NCBI GenBank assembly: GCA_938036345.1
Contig: CALHPJ010000001.1
Location: 142,027-206,026 of the forward strand
Source of the DNA: an uncultured Thermofilaceae archaeon
GTDB lineage: Archaea > Thermoproteota > Thermoprotei > Thermofilales > Thermofilaceae
DNA: 64,000 nucleotides
Direction of reading: 5' to 3'
Below the pieces are notes generated by a model, which saw only the letters and a program-made list of their open reading frames with translations, was not told where the DNA came from and made no database searches. Every line of letters begins with the position of its first letter. Position 1 is the first letter of the stretch. Position numbers and translations under genes: made by a program. Below, in pieces: positions 18,870 to 27,200 of this stretch.

Positions 18870-19200
18870 GCGGGCGCCGCAGTGCTTGAGCTGCAGCTTC
18901 TCTTCTCCCCAGTTAGCCCCGTGTGACTGGTGCGACTAGCCTGCTCGGGCTAGGCCGGGGCCGGTGCATCTTTGCTCAGCTCAACCAGCCGGTTGGCCTT
19001 GCTCAAGACCGGCCTTGGCGGGCCCTAGCGAGCCCCCGCGGGTCCCGCCGGCTGCACCGGGCGGCGGGCTGCGGCTCAGGGTCTGCAGCGTCCGGGCTCT
19101 GCGCTCCCAACGTGGATAGAGCAGCAGCCGTAGAGGTGCGCGCGAGATGCGTGTTCGAGTGCTGGGGGAGCGGTAGCGCGGCGGGCGCTTAAGCCGACTG
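18870..19200. ncRNA. GC-rich, strongly structured segment; candidate non-coding RNA
   Basis: This stretch is visibly far richer in G+C than its flanks and has no sensible reading frame. It holds several inverted repeats: an outer GCTAGG (18949-18954)/CCTAGC (19024-19029) pair enclosing a 7-base GGCCGGT (18959-18965)/ACCGGCC (19008-19014) pair, then CCCGCCG (19044-19050)/CGGCGGG (19062-19068), then GCTGC/GCAGC (19068-19089) and GCTCT/AGAGC (about 19095-19120). In hyperthermophiles, GC-rich islands are often stable RNAs. Length (~320) would suit SRP RNA or RNase P RNA, but I could not find their conserved motifs on either strand. A TATA-like ATAAAATAGA near 19201-19210 on the minus strand hints at minus-strand transcription. 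Strand and identity are open. Confidence 0.35.
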
Positions 19201-19210
19201 TCTATTTTAT

Positions 19211-19234
19211 GCAGTTTAGCGCCCACTAAACTGC
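19211..19234 (-). terminator. Perfect hairpin across the stop codon of the ParB-like gene
   Basis: GCAGTTTAG and CTAAACTGC form a perfect 9-base stem around a 6-base loop; the stem includes the ParB-like gene's last codons and TAA stop. It may end that transcript or protect its 3' end. No long T-run follows, so a terminator role is tentative. Confidence 0.4.
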
Positions 19235-20118
19235 TCGCGCGTGCGGGACAAAGCGCTTTCGAGGAGCTCGTTGATCGCCTCGTTGAAGGTTATCCCCCTA
19301 AACTTCGCGTAGTCGTTGACCTCATCTATCACCTTTTTCTTCAGCAACACTATCCGCTCAACCATTTCCCTGCCAGCTATCTCGTCTGCCAGCTTGCTCA
19401 GCTCCTCCGGCTTCTTCACCAGCTCCGGCCTTTCGCGCAGCTTATGTGCCAGTATTTCGAGCTCGCTCGTACTCAGCTTCTTTTCAGAGGCTATTTCAGC
19501 GAGCTTTCTAGCAACCTCCTCCGGCTTCTCCACCAACCCCTGCCTTTCCAGGTTCTCCACCACTCGGACAACTTTCTCCATTCCGGTTCTGCTCACCCTG
19601 CGCTTCCTTGGCGAAGGTCTACCGGGCCTCGATTCCGCAGTGAGGGGCGCGATTTCTCGAAGCCTTGCGTAGAGTCTCACAAACCTTTTAATGTCTTCTA
19701 GGGGTAGCTGTACCCTTCTCCTAATGTCCTCCTCCTCGAGCCCCTGCTCGTAGAGCCTGGCTACCGCCCTGCCGACCTCCTCAGGCGTTAGGCTGTTCTG
19801 GCGCAGGTTTTCACTGAGAGAGAGTTCGACGGCCTCCCTGTCGGAAAGTTCTTTAACAAAGCATGGAACTCCGCTCGGGAATAGCTTGGCGAATACATCG
19901 GGTTTTTCTTCGCGCAGCAGCTTTATAGCCTCGAACCTCATCCGCCCGCAAACTATCCCGTAAACTTCTCCTTCCGGCCTCACTACTAAGGGGTGGAGGA
20001 GCCCATTTACTGATATGTTCTCTGCTAAATCGCGGACTCTCAGCTGATCAACATGCATTCGCACGTTAGCTGATGAGGGCGTTAGCTTGTCCAGGGGTAT
20101 AAGGGTTACCTGCTCCAT
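19216..20118 (-). CDS. ParB/Spo0J-like DNA-binding protein
   Basis: The 300-residue protein has an N-terminal ParB domain: LIPLDKLTPSSANVR at residue 6, ISVNGLLHPLVVRP near 34, CGRMRFEAIKLL near 57 (the GxRR-type nucleotide-binding box, here GRMR) and ELSLSENLRQNSLTPEE near 97. A helix-turn-helix follows at about 110-150. The C-terminal half is charged and helical. In chromosomes and plasmids ParB binds centromere-like sites with ParA; isolated members can be regulators or nucleases. A ParA-like gene exists 7.6 kb away but is not in the same operon. It follows a winged-helix gene by 39 bases on the same strand, so the two may be co-regulated. Confidence 0.82.
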   Translation of the reverse strand: MEQVTLIPLDKLTPSSANVRMHVDQLRVRDLAENISVNGLLHPLVVRPEGEVYGIVCGRMRFEAIKLLREEKPDVFAKLFPSGVPCFVKELSDREAVELSLSENLRQNSLTPEEVGRAVARLYEQGLEEEDIRRRVQLPLEDIKRFVRLYARLREIAPLTAESRPGRPSPRKRRVSRTGMEKVVRVVENLERQGLVEKPEEVARKLAEIASEKKLSTSELEILAHKLRERPELVKKPEELSKLADEIAGREMVERIVLLKKKVIDEVNDYAKFRGITFNEAINELLESALSRTREQFSGR

Positions 20119-20157
20119 TGCAGTAGTAAATAAATGGTGAAGCTATTAAGCTTTCTT

Positions 20158-20490
20158 TTAGGAACGGGGAGGCTGTTCAATGTCCTCCATCAAATTATTT
20201 AATAATTTAGAAACCTCTTCTCCGCATTTTGTCAAACTAAAAAATCTAAATTTTTTAACTTTTCTTTCATTTAATAAACCTAATTTTTTTAAACTATTAA
20301 CTATTGATTCGGCATACCTATTGCTCGCTAGGTATTTTCCTCCTCCGAGCAAGTACCTTAGGTCGCTCATTATAATTTCTTCCCTGCTCCTCTTTTTCTC
20401 CCTGTAGAGGAGAACAAGGACTGCGATGTGCCGGTACATCCCTTCTTCGAGCAGCGAACGTACAATCGAGCTTGGATCGCACTCTCTCAT
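20158..20490 (-). CDS. Winged-helix DNA-binding protein
   Basis: The 110-residue protein reads as a small winged-helix regulator: helices at about 5-30, a recognition region at about 60-75 (SNRYAESIVNSLKKLGLL) and a wing leading to FRFFSLTKCGEEVSKLL, a pattern found in PadR/ArsR-like archaeal regulators. DNA is AT-rich at its 3' end. The ATG at 20490 lies downstream of a perfect palindrome at 20537-20572, a natural candidate operator for this protein or its neighbours. It is 39 bases upstream of the ParB-like gene. Fold is moderately secure; target is inference. Confidence 0.7.
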   Translation of the reverse strand: MRECDPSSIVRSLLEEGMYRHIAVLVLLYREKKRSREEIIMSDLRYLLGGGKYLASNRYAESIVNSLKKLGLLNERKVKKFRFFSLTKCGEEVSKLLNNLMEDIEQPPRS

Positions 20491-20536
20491 CTTGTTCCCT
20501 TTTCTTACGCTTGCTTATGAACATTTGCACCAGTGT

Positions 20537-20572
20537 TGGGTCTTTAGACCCATTAGCGGGTCTAAAGACCCA
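20537..20572. promoter_or_regulatory. Perfect 15-base inverted repeat, candidate operator
   Basis: TGGGTCTTTAGACCC and its exact reverse complement flank the 6-base spacer ATTAGC. Each arm is itself a near-palindrome (GGGTCT-TT-AGACCC), so the element is two nested palindromes, as in sites bound by paired dimers. It lies between the stop of the 20586 gene and the start of the winged-helix gene. It could be an operator or a terminator hairpin. Confidence 0.6.
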
Positions 20573-20585
20573 CATCTGGGTAAAC

Positions 20586-20948
20586 TTACCCCCTCACTTC
20601 CACTAGTACGGGCTGTGGAGTGTCGTCGCTGGCAATGTCGTACGCGTAGCACCTATATCTGCTTTGAGGCTTAGAGTTGCTCGCCTGTTCGCATAGGATC
20701 GCGTCAAGCGTGTAGCGGCATACAGTGCCGTTGGGATAATATATGTAGACCTCCCACCTGTTTAGGGAGGTGAGGTCGGGAGATCCCCCTTCAGCCAGTT
20801 TTCTTGCGGCATCTTTAGCTATACGATAGGCTGCCCCGTAGCAGTTGTAAGCCTCGGCCTGTAGTGAATTGTACTTGGAATACGCAGCCAGAATCAGCGC
20901 TACTGCTAGCGCGGCTGCGAGGATCGCCACAACAGCGTCAACTTTCAC
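20586..20948 (-). CDS. Small membrane-anchored, cysteine-bearing protein (pseudopilin-like)
   Basis: The 120-residue protein has one N-terminal hydrophobic helix (about residues 5-23), then a hydrophilic region with four Cys residues (in YNCYG, TVCRY, ILCEQ and YRCYA) that probably form disulfides outside the cell. It starts with GTG directly after the TGA of the platform-protein gene, so the two are translationally coupled. It resembles, in layout rather than sequence, the row of small single-span proteins at 30601-32960. A minor pilin or pilus-assembly accessory is a reasonable inference; no family motif is visible. Confidence 0.62.
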   Translation of the reverse strand: MKVDAVVAILAAALAVALILAAYSKYNSLQAEAYNCYGAAYRIAKDAARKLAEGGSPDLTSLNRWEVYIYYPNGTVCRYTLDAILCEQASNSKPQSRYRCYAYDIASDDTPQPVLVEVRG

Positions 20949-22166
20949 TCAACCACCTATCAGCGATGGCATAAGCGTGGAGGAGACAAGCCAGAAGCAC
21001 CACACAGCGCCGGCGATGAGGGGGAGGTACATTGTGAGCAGGTGGGGTCTTCCCTCGCGGGCACTTGCGGTGGCTATCGCCAGTGTAAGCGCGTTCAGGG
21101 AGAGTATCTGGTCAACCCTCTCCCTAAGCTCCCTTAAACCCCATATGTTGATTCCAGCTCTAACCATCCATTCTCCCCCCTCCGCAAATAGTGGCTCGAT
21201 GCCGAGGATCACCGCGTAAATTGCGGCCACAATTGCAGCTTCGATAACCGCATACACCAGGAAGACTCTCGTTTTTGAGCGTAACCGCTTAAGGAACTCT
21301 AGCACTCTGGAAACGTAGTCGTCTAGCCTCTGTAGGTTCTCGTAGCCGCCGTGTAGGAGAACCTGCCACAGGCCCAGCGTGGCAGCCTTGCTGAGGCCTC
21401 TCCACTCCGGGCTCAGAAGCTCCTCCGGGCTCCTTAGAAGCCCCTCCCTGACGAGCACTAGGTAGGGGTTGCCTACAGCTCGCGCCGCCGCGCGGACCAG
21501 CTCCCTTGCTTTTTCCATTTTCCTGAGTTCGCTCAACGTGTGGTGTAAGTGCGAGATAGCGCTAGGCGTGGACCCAAGTGCGAGGGAAAGGAGAAGGGGG
21601 CTGGGCATGCTGAAGTAGTTGAAAATGAGGTAGAGGGGGATCACCAGCAGCAACGGCGCGTAGGTTCGCGGCTTTGGTGCAGGTATACCGAACTCCCATG
21701 GGAAAACCCAGAAGCCAACAAGCATGGAAAGGAGCAAGCCGATAAAGGCCATGCTCAGAGCAGTTGCCGCTCCGCCCCCACCTAGCAGGGCCTGTGTCGC
21801 CACTATGGTTACCGGGACAGCGCTTGTAAACGTTGAAACGAGACTATAAAGGTTGGAAATGTTGTGATCGATTGTCTCAAGAGTTGCCGAAAGCTCAGCC
21901 AGGATATCCCTCACCTTTTCCTCTAAGGGGTTACGGTTGCCGGAGAGCTGAGCCGCGACAGCACCGTCTAAGATTTTTCTCATCCTCTCGGATAGCGAGT
22001 TCAGTTTAGCGTGACCAGATACGAGTTCCTCGGGATCTGGTAAATAATCGAAACCGGTTTTCCTCAGCTCTTTTAAGGTGGTTAAAGGCAGTTGGGGTGA
22101 AGACAGCATTATGAGAGCCAAAGGTATGGCGTCAACCTCCGATCGGAACCATTTATTTAATTCCAT
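20949..22166 (-). CDS. Polytopic membrane protein, T2SF/TadC-like pilus platform candidate
   Basis: The 405-residue protein has about seven hydrophobic spans separated by helical cytoplasmic regions. One such region (near residues 230-290, with GLWQVLLHGGYENLQRLDDY) lies before two spans and looks like the cytoplasmic helical domain of T2SF/ArlJ/TadC platform proteins, which anchor pilus ATPases and pilin assembly. Similarity is weak by eye. A pilin gene lies just upstream on the same strand, and a VirB11/GspE-type ATPase lies 6.4 kb away, which supports a pilus role. A TATA-like TTATAA centred near 22188 gives a leaderless start at ATG 22166. Confidence 0.6.
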   Translation of the reverse strand: MELNKWFRSEVDAIPLALIMLSSPQLPLTTLKELRKTGFDYLPDPEELVSGHAKLNSLSERMRKILDGAVAAQLSGNRNPLEEKVRDILAELSATLETIDHNISNLYSLVSTFTSAVPVTIVATQALLGGGGAATALSMAFIGLLLSMLVGFWVFPWEFGIPAPKPRTYAPLLLVIPLYLIFNYFSMPSPLLLSLALGSTPSAISHLHHTLSELRKMEKARELVRAAARAVGNPYLVLVREGLLRSPEELLSPEWRGLSKAATLGLWQVLLHGGYENLQRLDDYVSRVLEFLKRLRSKTRVFLVYAVIEAAIVAAIYAVILGIEPLFAEGGEWMVRAGINIWGLRELRERVDQILSLNALTLAIATASAREGRPHLLTMYLPLIAGAVWCFWLVSSTLMPSLIGG

Positions 22167-22212
22167 AGGTAAAAAAGGATTACTTATAATTAATTAATTG
22201 CATGGACCGGTG

Positions 22213-22632
22213 CTAGGGCACGATCACTCTGAAGCCCAGGGTCACGCTAAAGCTCATGCCACTCTGCGTGGTTCCAGATAACGTGACGTATCCGCTGTCG
22301 CCGTCACTTAAAGCCGATGAATCGCAAGTGGCGGATATCACAGTGCTGCTCCCTTTGGCCAGCTGTTTATTTACATTCTGTGCCATACAGCTGACACCCT
22401 TTACAGTTATCGAGGTATCCGTAATCGTAACGTCCACGGCTCCGAGGTTTCTAACAGTTAGAGCTAAGTTAGAGCCGCTTGCGTAGGCAGAGGTCACCTC
22501 TATTATCGGCTGGCTTGTTGCGCTCCTAGTCGTAGTATACATAAAATACGCGACGAGCGCTGCCGCTGCTATTGAAGCAATAGTTATGATTACTGTCACA
22601 ATCCCCGGTACCCCACCACTTCTCCTGGCCAT
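22213..22632 (-). CDS. Type IV pilin-like surface protein
   Basis: The 139-residue protein has a short positively charged leader (MARRSGG) followed by an unbroken hydrophobic helix (IVTVIITIASIAAAALVAYF) and a Ser/Thr-rich beta-type domain. That is the layout of archaeal class III signal-peptide proteins (type IV pilins, archaellins, adhesion filament subunits), processed near the VPG segment. Two Cys (in VSCMAQ and ATCDSS) may form one disulfide. A strong TATA box (TTTATAAAT) centred 25 bases upstream suggests high expression. It probably is the main subunit of a filament built by the neighbouring platform protein; the filament type is not determined. Confidence 0.75.
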   Translation of the reverse strand: MARRSGGVPGIVTVIITIASIAAAALVAYFMYTTTRSATSQPIIEVTSAYASGSNLALTVRNLGAVDVTITDTSITVKGVSCMAQNVNKQLAKGSSTVISATCDSSALSDGDSGYVTLSGTTQSGMSFSVTLGFRVIVP

Positions 22633-22653
22633 AAAATTATTTTAAAACTCTAA

Positions 22654-22661
22654 TTTATAAA
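22654..22661 (-). promoter_or_regulatory. TATA box of the pilin gene
   Basis: TTTATAAA (same on both strands) centred 25 bases upstream of the pilin ATG at 22632. One of the best TATA matches in the window. Confidence 0.65.
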
Positions 22662-22735
22662 CATTTCTATCGCGTCGGCTACCTAACCCGGCTTCAAATT
22701 TCCTCACTATAATTAAGGGTCTTGGGCATGCCGGC

Positions 22736-22742
22736 TTATATA
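22736..22742 (+). promoter_or_regulatory. TATA box of the 495-residue surface protein gene
   Basis: TTATATA centred about 24 bases upstream of ATG 22763, consistent with a leaderless message. Confidence 0.55.
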
Positions 22743-22762
22743 GCATACAGTGTAGAGAGGGG

Positions 22763-24250
22763 ATGGCAACCATGTGGGTTAAGTTAAAAAAGGACGCAAG
22801 TTTGAAAGCGGTGTTAGCAGTAGCTGCAATGGTAATTGGGGTAGCTGCACTTACCCTTTTGTTAGAGAAACCCCCGCTGTTTTCAGGTGAGATTTCAAGT
22901 GCTGAGAGATCAACTCGACCGAAGTCGGTTTTTGCCTCCATAATTTCAAAAGGAGAAGGTAAAGTGCTAGTGAACGGTAGCGAGGTTACGCTGGTGAACT
23001 CCACAGAGCACTTCTCATTAAAGCTTCAGGCCGAGCCGGGGGAGTGCTGGTTTTTCAAGTGGTGGCTTGTGAATGGCACAGTATTCGGCACAGCGCCGGA
23101 ACTCCAGCTTCACATAAGAGGCAACACCGCGGTTGAGGCGGTATTCGAGAGGCCCAGGTACGTGGTCGCCTTCACGTCCGACGCCGAAGGGGGCTCGCTG
23201 GTGGTGAACGGGTCCATACTCGCGCTGCCCGCGGAGGTTGAAGCCCCAGCCTGCAGCTTGCTGCAAGTCACGCCCATACCGCCAGAGGGCTGGGACTGGC
23301 CCTGGGGGACCCTGCTGATACCCGTCGAGGGCAACAGGACGGTGCACCTCGGCTTCGCTAAAACGGCTGCTCTGGTGGCGCTGAGGGGCGTCCTCGTACC
23401 GGTGAACGTCACCGTGGCCGCAGATGGGAATGCAAGTAGCTTCGTCCTCGCGCGGGATTCATCCATCCGCGTAAAGCTGAACGCCAGTATGCGGGTTGAG
23501 CCGCACGGCGCCGATAGGAGGGGCTGCGTAATATACAACGAGACCCACCTCGTCTGCCTCGCATCTTGGCTCGTGAACGGGAGCGAGTGGCCGAGCCCGA
23601 GGCTTTACAACGTAGCGGTGGCGGGGGATTTGGAGCTGGAGCAGGTGGTCGTGTACACGAGGCTGGCGTACCCGGTCAAGTACACGGAAATCCTCCTGCC
23701 AAACGGTACAATGGTGAAAGCCCCGGTCATCCCCGGGGATCGGTGGATGATCGTCCCGTTCATCGGCGAGTACGAGTACCTGGGTAACGGGGTCTTGAAG
23801 CTGGAGGGCGGCAGGGTGAAAGTTTTCATCAAGCCGCCGGAGGGCTGGAGGAAAATCAGGGTATACGCGAACCTTACAACCACGCCGAGCAAGATAGCCG
23901 ACTCCTCCATCAAGATGGTGATACGGAACAAGGTAGACTTCCTCTCCTGCGGCCGCGACGTCCTCCCAACGGGCAGTGTGTACGGGACAGGCTACGTGGT
24001 GATACTGTTCGACAGGGAGGCTTTAAGGGCTTGGAGCACGCCGGGCCATGACCCCTTCTTCACGCCGGAGTTCGGCGAGTACATTAAATGCGAGCTCGCG
24101 ATCGAGAACGGGGTGCGCATGAGGAGCTGCGGGCAAGCGCAGAGCGGGCCGGCGCCCCGCGTGCTCGAAGGCATTGGGGAGGGCTGGCTTGATATCACGT
24201 CATACGGGACGATGTACGTTAGAATCGAGGTAGTGGAGTTCGAGGGTTGA
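22763..24250 (+). CDS. Anchored surface protein with beta-rich repeats
   Basis: The 495-residue protein has an N-terminal hydrophobic anchor (about residues 15-35) and a long beta-rich ectodomain. The first part contains two or three repeats of a short unit with the pattern xGxVxVNGSxVxL, then EPGECWFFKWWLVNG and an AVFERP-type end. This resembles divergent InlB B-repeat-like units in archaeal and bacterial surface proteins. Many N-x-S/T sites suggest N-glycosylation. No catalytic motif is seen. It is divergent from the pilin gene and followed by a larger secreted protein, so a role as adhesin or pilus-linked surface protein is likely but unproved. Confidence 0.7.
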   Translation: MATMWVKLKKDASLKAVLAVAAMVIGVAALTLLLEKPPLFSGEISSAERSTRPKSVFASIISKGEGKVLVNGSEVTLVNSTEHFSLKLQAEPGECWFFKWWLVNGTVFGTAPELQLHIRGNTAVEAVFERPRYVVAFTSDAEGGSLVVNGSILALPAEVEAPACSLLQVTPIPPEGWDWPWGTLLIPVEGNRTVHLGFAKTAALVALRGVLVPVNVTVAADGNASSFVLARDSSIRVKLNASMRVEPHGADRRGCVIYNETHLVCLASWLVNGSEWPSPRLYNVAVAGDLELEQVVVYTRLAYPVKYTEILLPNGTMVKAPVIPGDRWMIVPFIGEYEYLGNGVLKLEGGRVKVFIKPPEGWRKIRVYANLTTTPSKIADSSIKMVIRNKVDFLSCGRDVLPTGSVYGTGYVVILFDREALRAWSTPGHDPFFTPEFGEYIKCELAIENGVRMRSCGQAQSGPAPRVLEGIGEGWLDITSYGTMYVRIEVVEFEG

Positions 24251-24295
24251 GCTAGCGGGCAAAGGTTTTTATTCCCTATTTTAAACTTATTTTCC

Positions 24296-27200
24296 ATGAT
24301 GAGGATCCGGCTAGGGCTCCTGCTAGCCTTGGCGCTTCTCCTGCTTTACTCGCCACCAGCTAGACCGGCGCCCAGCTGCTCCACCACCAACTTCTGCGGG
24401 TACCCGAGTTGGTGGGATGTGGACGGCGATGTAGCTTCGGCAAGCTGTCCAACAACCTACTGCTCCGTCCTGTACAGTGGCAAGGTGGCGGAGGATACCA
24501 CAGGAGATGGCGAGCGGGGCACCATACCCAGAAACTACAGTTCGAAAGATGGCCCTATTGTAGCGGTTTTAAAGTACCTCTACAACAGCAGCGCGCCGTA
24601 CAGCGGCACGTGGCAGCCCTACAACTACCTGCACATGTATATTGCGTGGTGGTACTGGCTGTACCCTGATCACAGCTTCGTGGATGCCCTCTGGAGCTGG
24701 GGTGGCAACAAGAGCTGCGGGTGCGCGTTCAACTGGGAGAGCGGAGCCACCGGAGGCACCTATAACAACCCGACGATTAGGCCGCCAACGCAGCCGAGTA
24801 TACGTAATATAACGTACTTGTACCCGCCTGAATACAGGTACTCTTTCTATGGGCCCTCGGCCCAGCTGGGCTCCGGCACCCCCGTGGTGGGCTGCGGGTG
24901 GACGGGCGCTAACATGTACTATGCCGTCTTCTACGGGAAAGTCCAGGGTTTCGTATTAATGGGTGGGGGGATTAGCGAAGCGCCCCTCGGAGGCAACCCG
25001 GGACTTGCCACATTCTGGATGAGCGGCGCGCACTACCCCGGGGCGGGTGGAAGCAATAAACCGCCGGCTAAGCACCAGCAGCTGATTGTACCCGTTATCG
25101 GTACGTTTCACACCCGCGCGGTTGGCCCCTACTCCCTCTACTTCCGCTACAACGCGTCCGGCGCCTCCAGCTACACGTACACGCTTACTGTCAACCCGGA
25201 CGCCAAGCCCTACGCAGCTCTGAACGCCGGGTGGAAGCACTACTTCAACCCATTCTACGGTAGCGGGGGCTTGGTCGGCAACGTCTCCTACGTCCGGGCG
25301 CTCGACCGGAATGCAGCGTCCATGACCACGGCCAACCTGACCGGTACCTACAGAATTTACTACAAGGCTGAGGGCATCGGCGAAGTGTGGGTTGAGAAGG
25401 GCACAAGGAGCGGCTGGCTCCAGCTGGCCTACCACTCCGTCGGGGATTTGGAGGTTAAGTACTTGGACGTGGAGCTGAGGAACGAGCCTATCCGCGTAAG
25501 GGTGCGCAGCGCTTATAGGACCACCGTGACGGCTTACGCCGCCGTAGCGCAGCCCGCGCCGTTCTATAGATTCAAGGGGTGGTGGACGGGCTACGCACCA
25601 CTATCCAGCCCGGGTCAGTGGTCCTGGAACCGCTTCACGGGGGATGCCGTGGTTACCGGCACCGTCGGTGCGGGTAGCATTGTCGGGTCACTGGCTGTTT
25701 ACGAGTACGAGCCGAACGTGCTGCTCCAGGCCCGCATCATAACGCCGCTGCCGGAGAACTCCTGGGTGAATGACGTGGTGCAGCTGCAGGGTGTGGTGGA
25801 CAGCGTCAACGTGTACCCGCTGCTCCCGCTGAACGGCTCCAGGGCGCAGGGCTTTGTCGTCGACAACAGCTATGCTTTCACCGCCCCCTCGCGGGTAACC
25901 GCCGCGGTAAGGACCCTGGAGGGAGCCTTGAATGCCACAGTGGGAAGCTACTCGACTTACCGGTGGAACCGGTACTTCTCCGGGAGATACGATGTGACAG
26001 CCAGCGTGGTAAAAGTGGGAACTGGTTGGGGCGATCCCGAGGTAGACATTTACGTGTGCCCCGCTCCGGATTCTTCTATACTAAGATGTTCCCGTATTAT
26101 AGCCGGATTACGGCGCGGCTCGATAACCCTGTCGAACGTGAGCATTAACGGCTATATAGCTATCCGCAACTTGGGGGGTAGCCCAGGCAGAGTAGGCGTG
26201 TCAATAGTCAAGCTGAGCCCAACGAACTTCATTTTTGCACACTGGGAGGTTAACGGCCGGAGGGTGGAGGGGGACACCATATCCGGCTCAAGGCCCAGCA
26301 GCACAGTCGGCATCACCGCCTGCTACGCACCGGAAGGTTACAACTACCATCCAGCGATGCTTTCGGCAAACCGGTCGATATTCCTGCCGGGTGAGGGCTT
26401 ACCAAATCCGTTGTTAAGCAGAAAGTGGGGAGCATCCGGGCTATGGATGGTGAACGTGACAATTCTCTACCCCGATAAGGTAACTGATAACAATGCAAAA
26501 ATTCACGCTATGCTAACTAATGGTTCAGAGATTGTCTACGTTCCATTCTCCTGGATGAAGGTAAACATGAGTGTGGACTGGAGTAGAGTAGCGGATTCCT
26601 GCGAGATATGCAATAGCTCAAAATGCGTGGTTAAATGGGATGCAAGTAACCTGACTATTTTCCCCCAGGTGGTAAACGGTAGCGTGCCACCACTGTACAA
26701 AAACTGGCACCTAGTGGCGTTGACTGCGTGGAACCCGGAAGCTGTAACCAGCTCGGCCATAGACGTATCGCAGCTCTGGACAGGCAATGTAACCTACGCC
26801 GTATACGGCTTAGTTTTCCGTCACCTGGGCAGCGGGCTGGAGATCCGGCAGCCGGTTGTAGTTTCGCAGCTCGAGATCGTAAGCGTAGCACCCTCATACC
26901 GCTTCGGAGACTACTCCCCCCAGCTGGGGCGTAGAACAATAATGGTTTCATTAAACGTTACACTGGCGTGGAGGTACAGACCGCCCAGCGGCGTTAACGT
27001 GACACTGGACTTGCCTGTGGAAGAGCTAGGAGTATCGCTTGAGTCGTATAAAGGGGAAATAGGCTTTTGGAGCTACCGGGTTGCACGCCTTAGTGAGAGT
27101 AGCGTTACATACAGCTTGAACTTGGGCGATAGTCTACTTTTTTACAAGAATACCTACCCCGCTGGCTTGGAAAACTCTACCGGAAGCTACATGCAGCCTT

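Noticed and set aside
18870..19200. SRP RNA or RNase P RNA
   Set aside because: The size fits, but the conserved SRP helix 8 loop and the RNase P GAAAGTCC and ACAGAAA motifs were not found on either strand.
22642..23004. 120-codon minus-strand frame before the pilin gene
   Set aside because: It crosses the divergent promoter region of two supported genes and has no family similarity.
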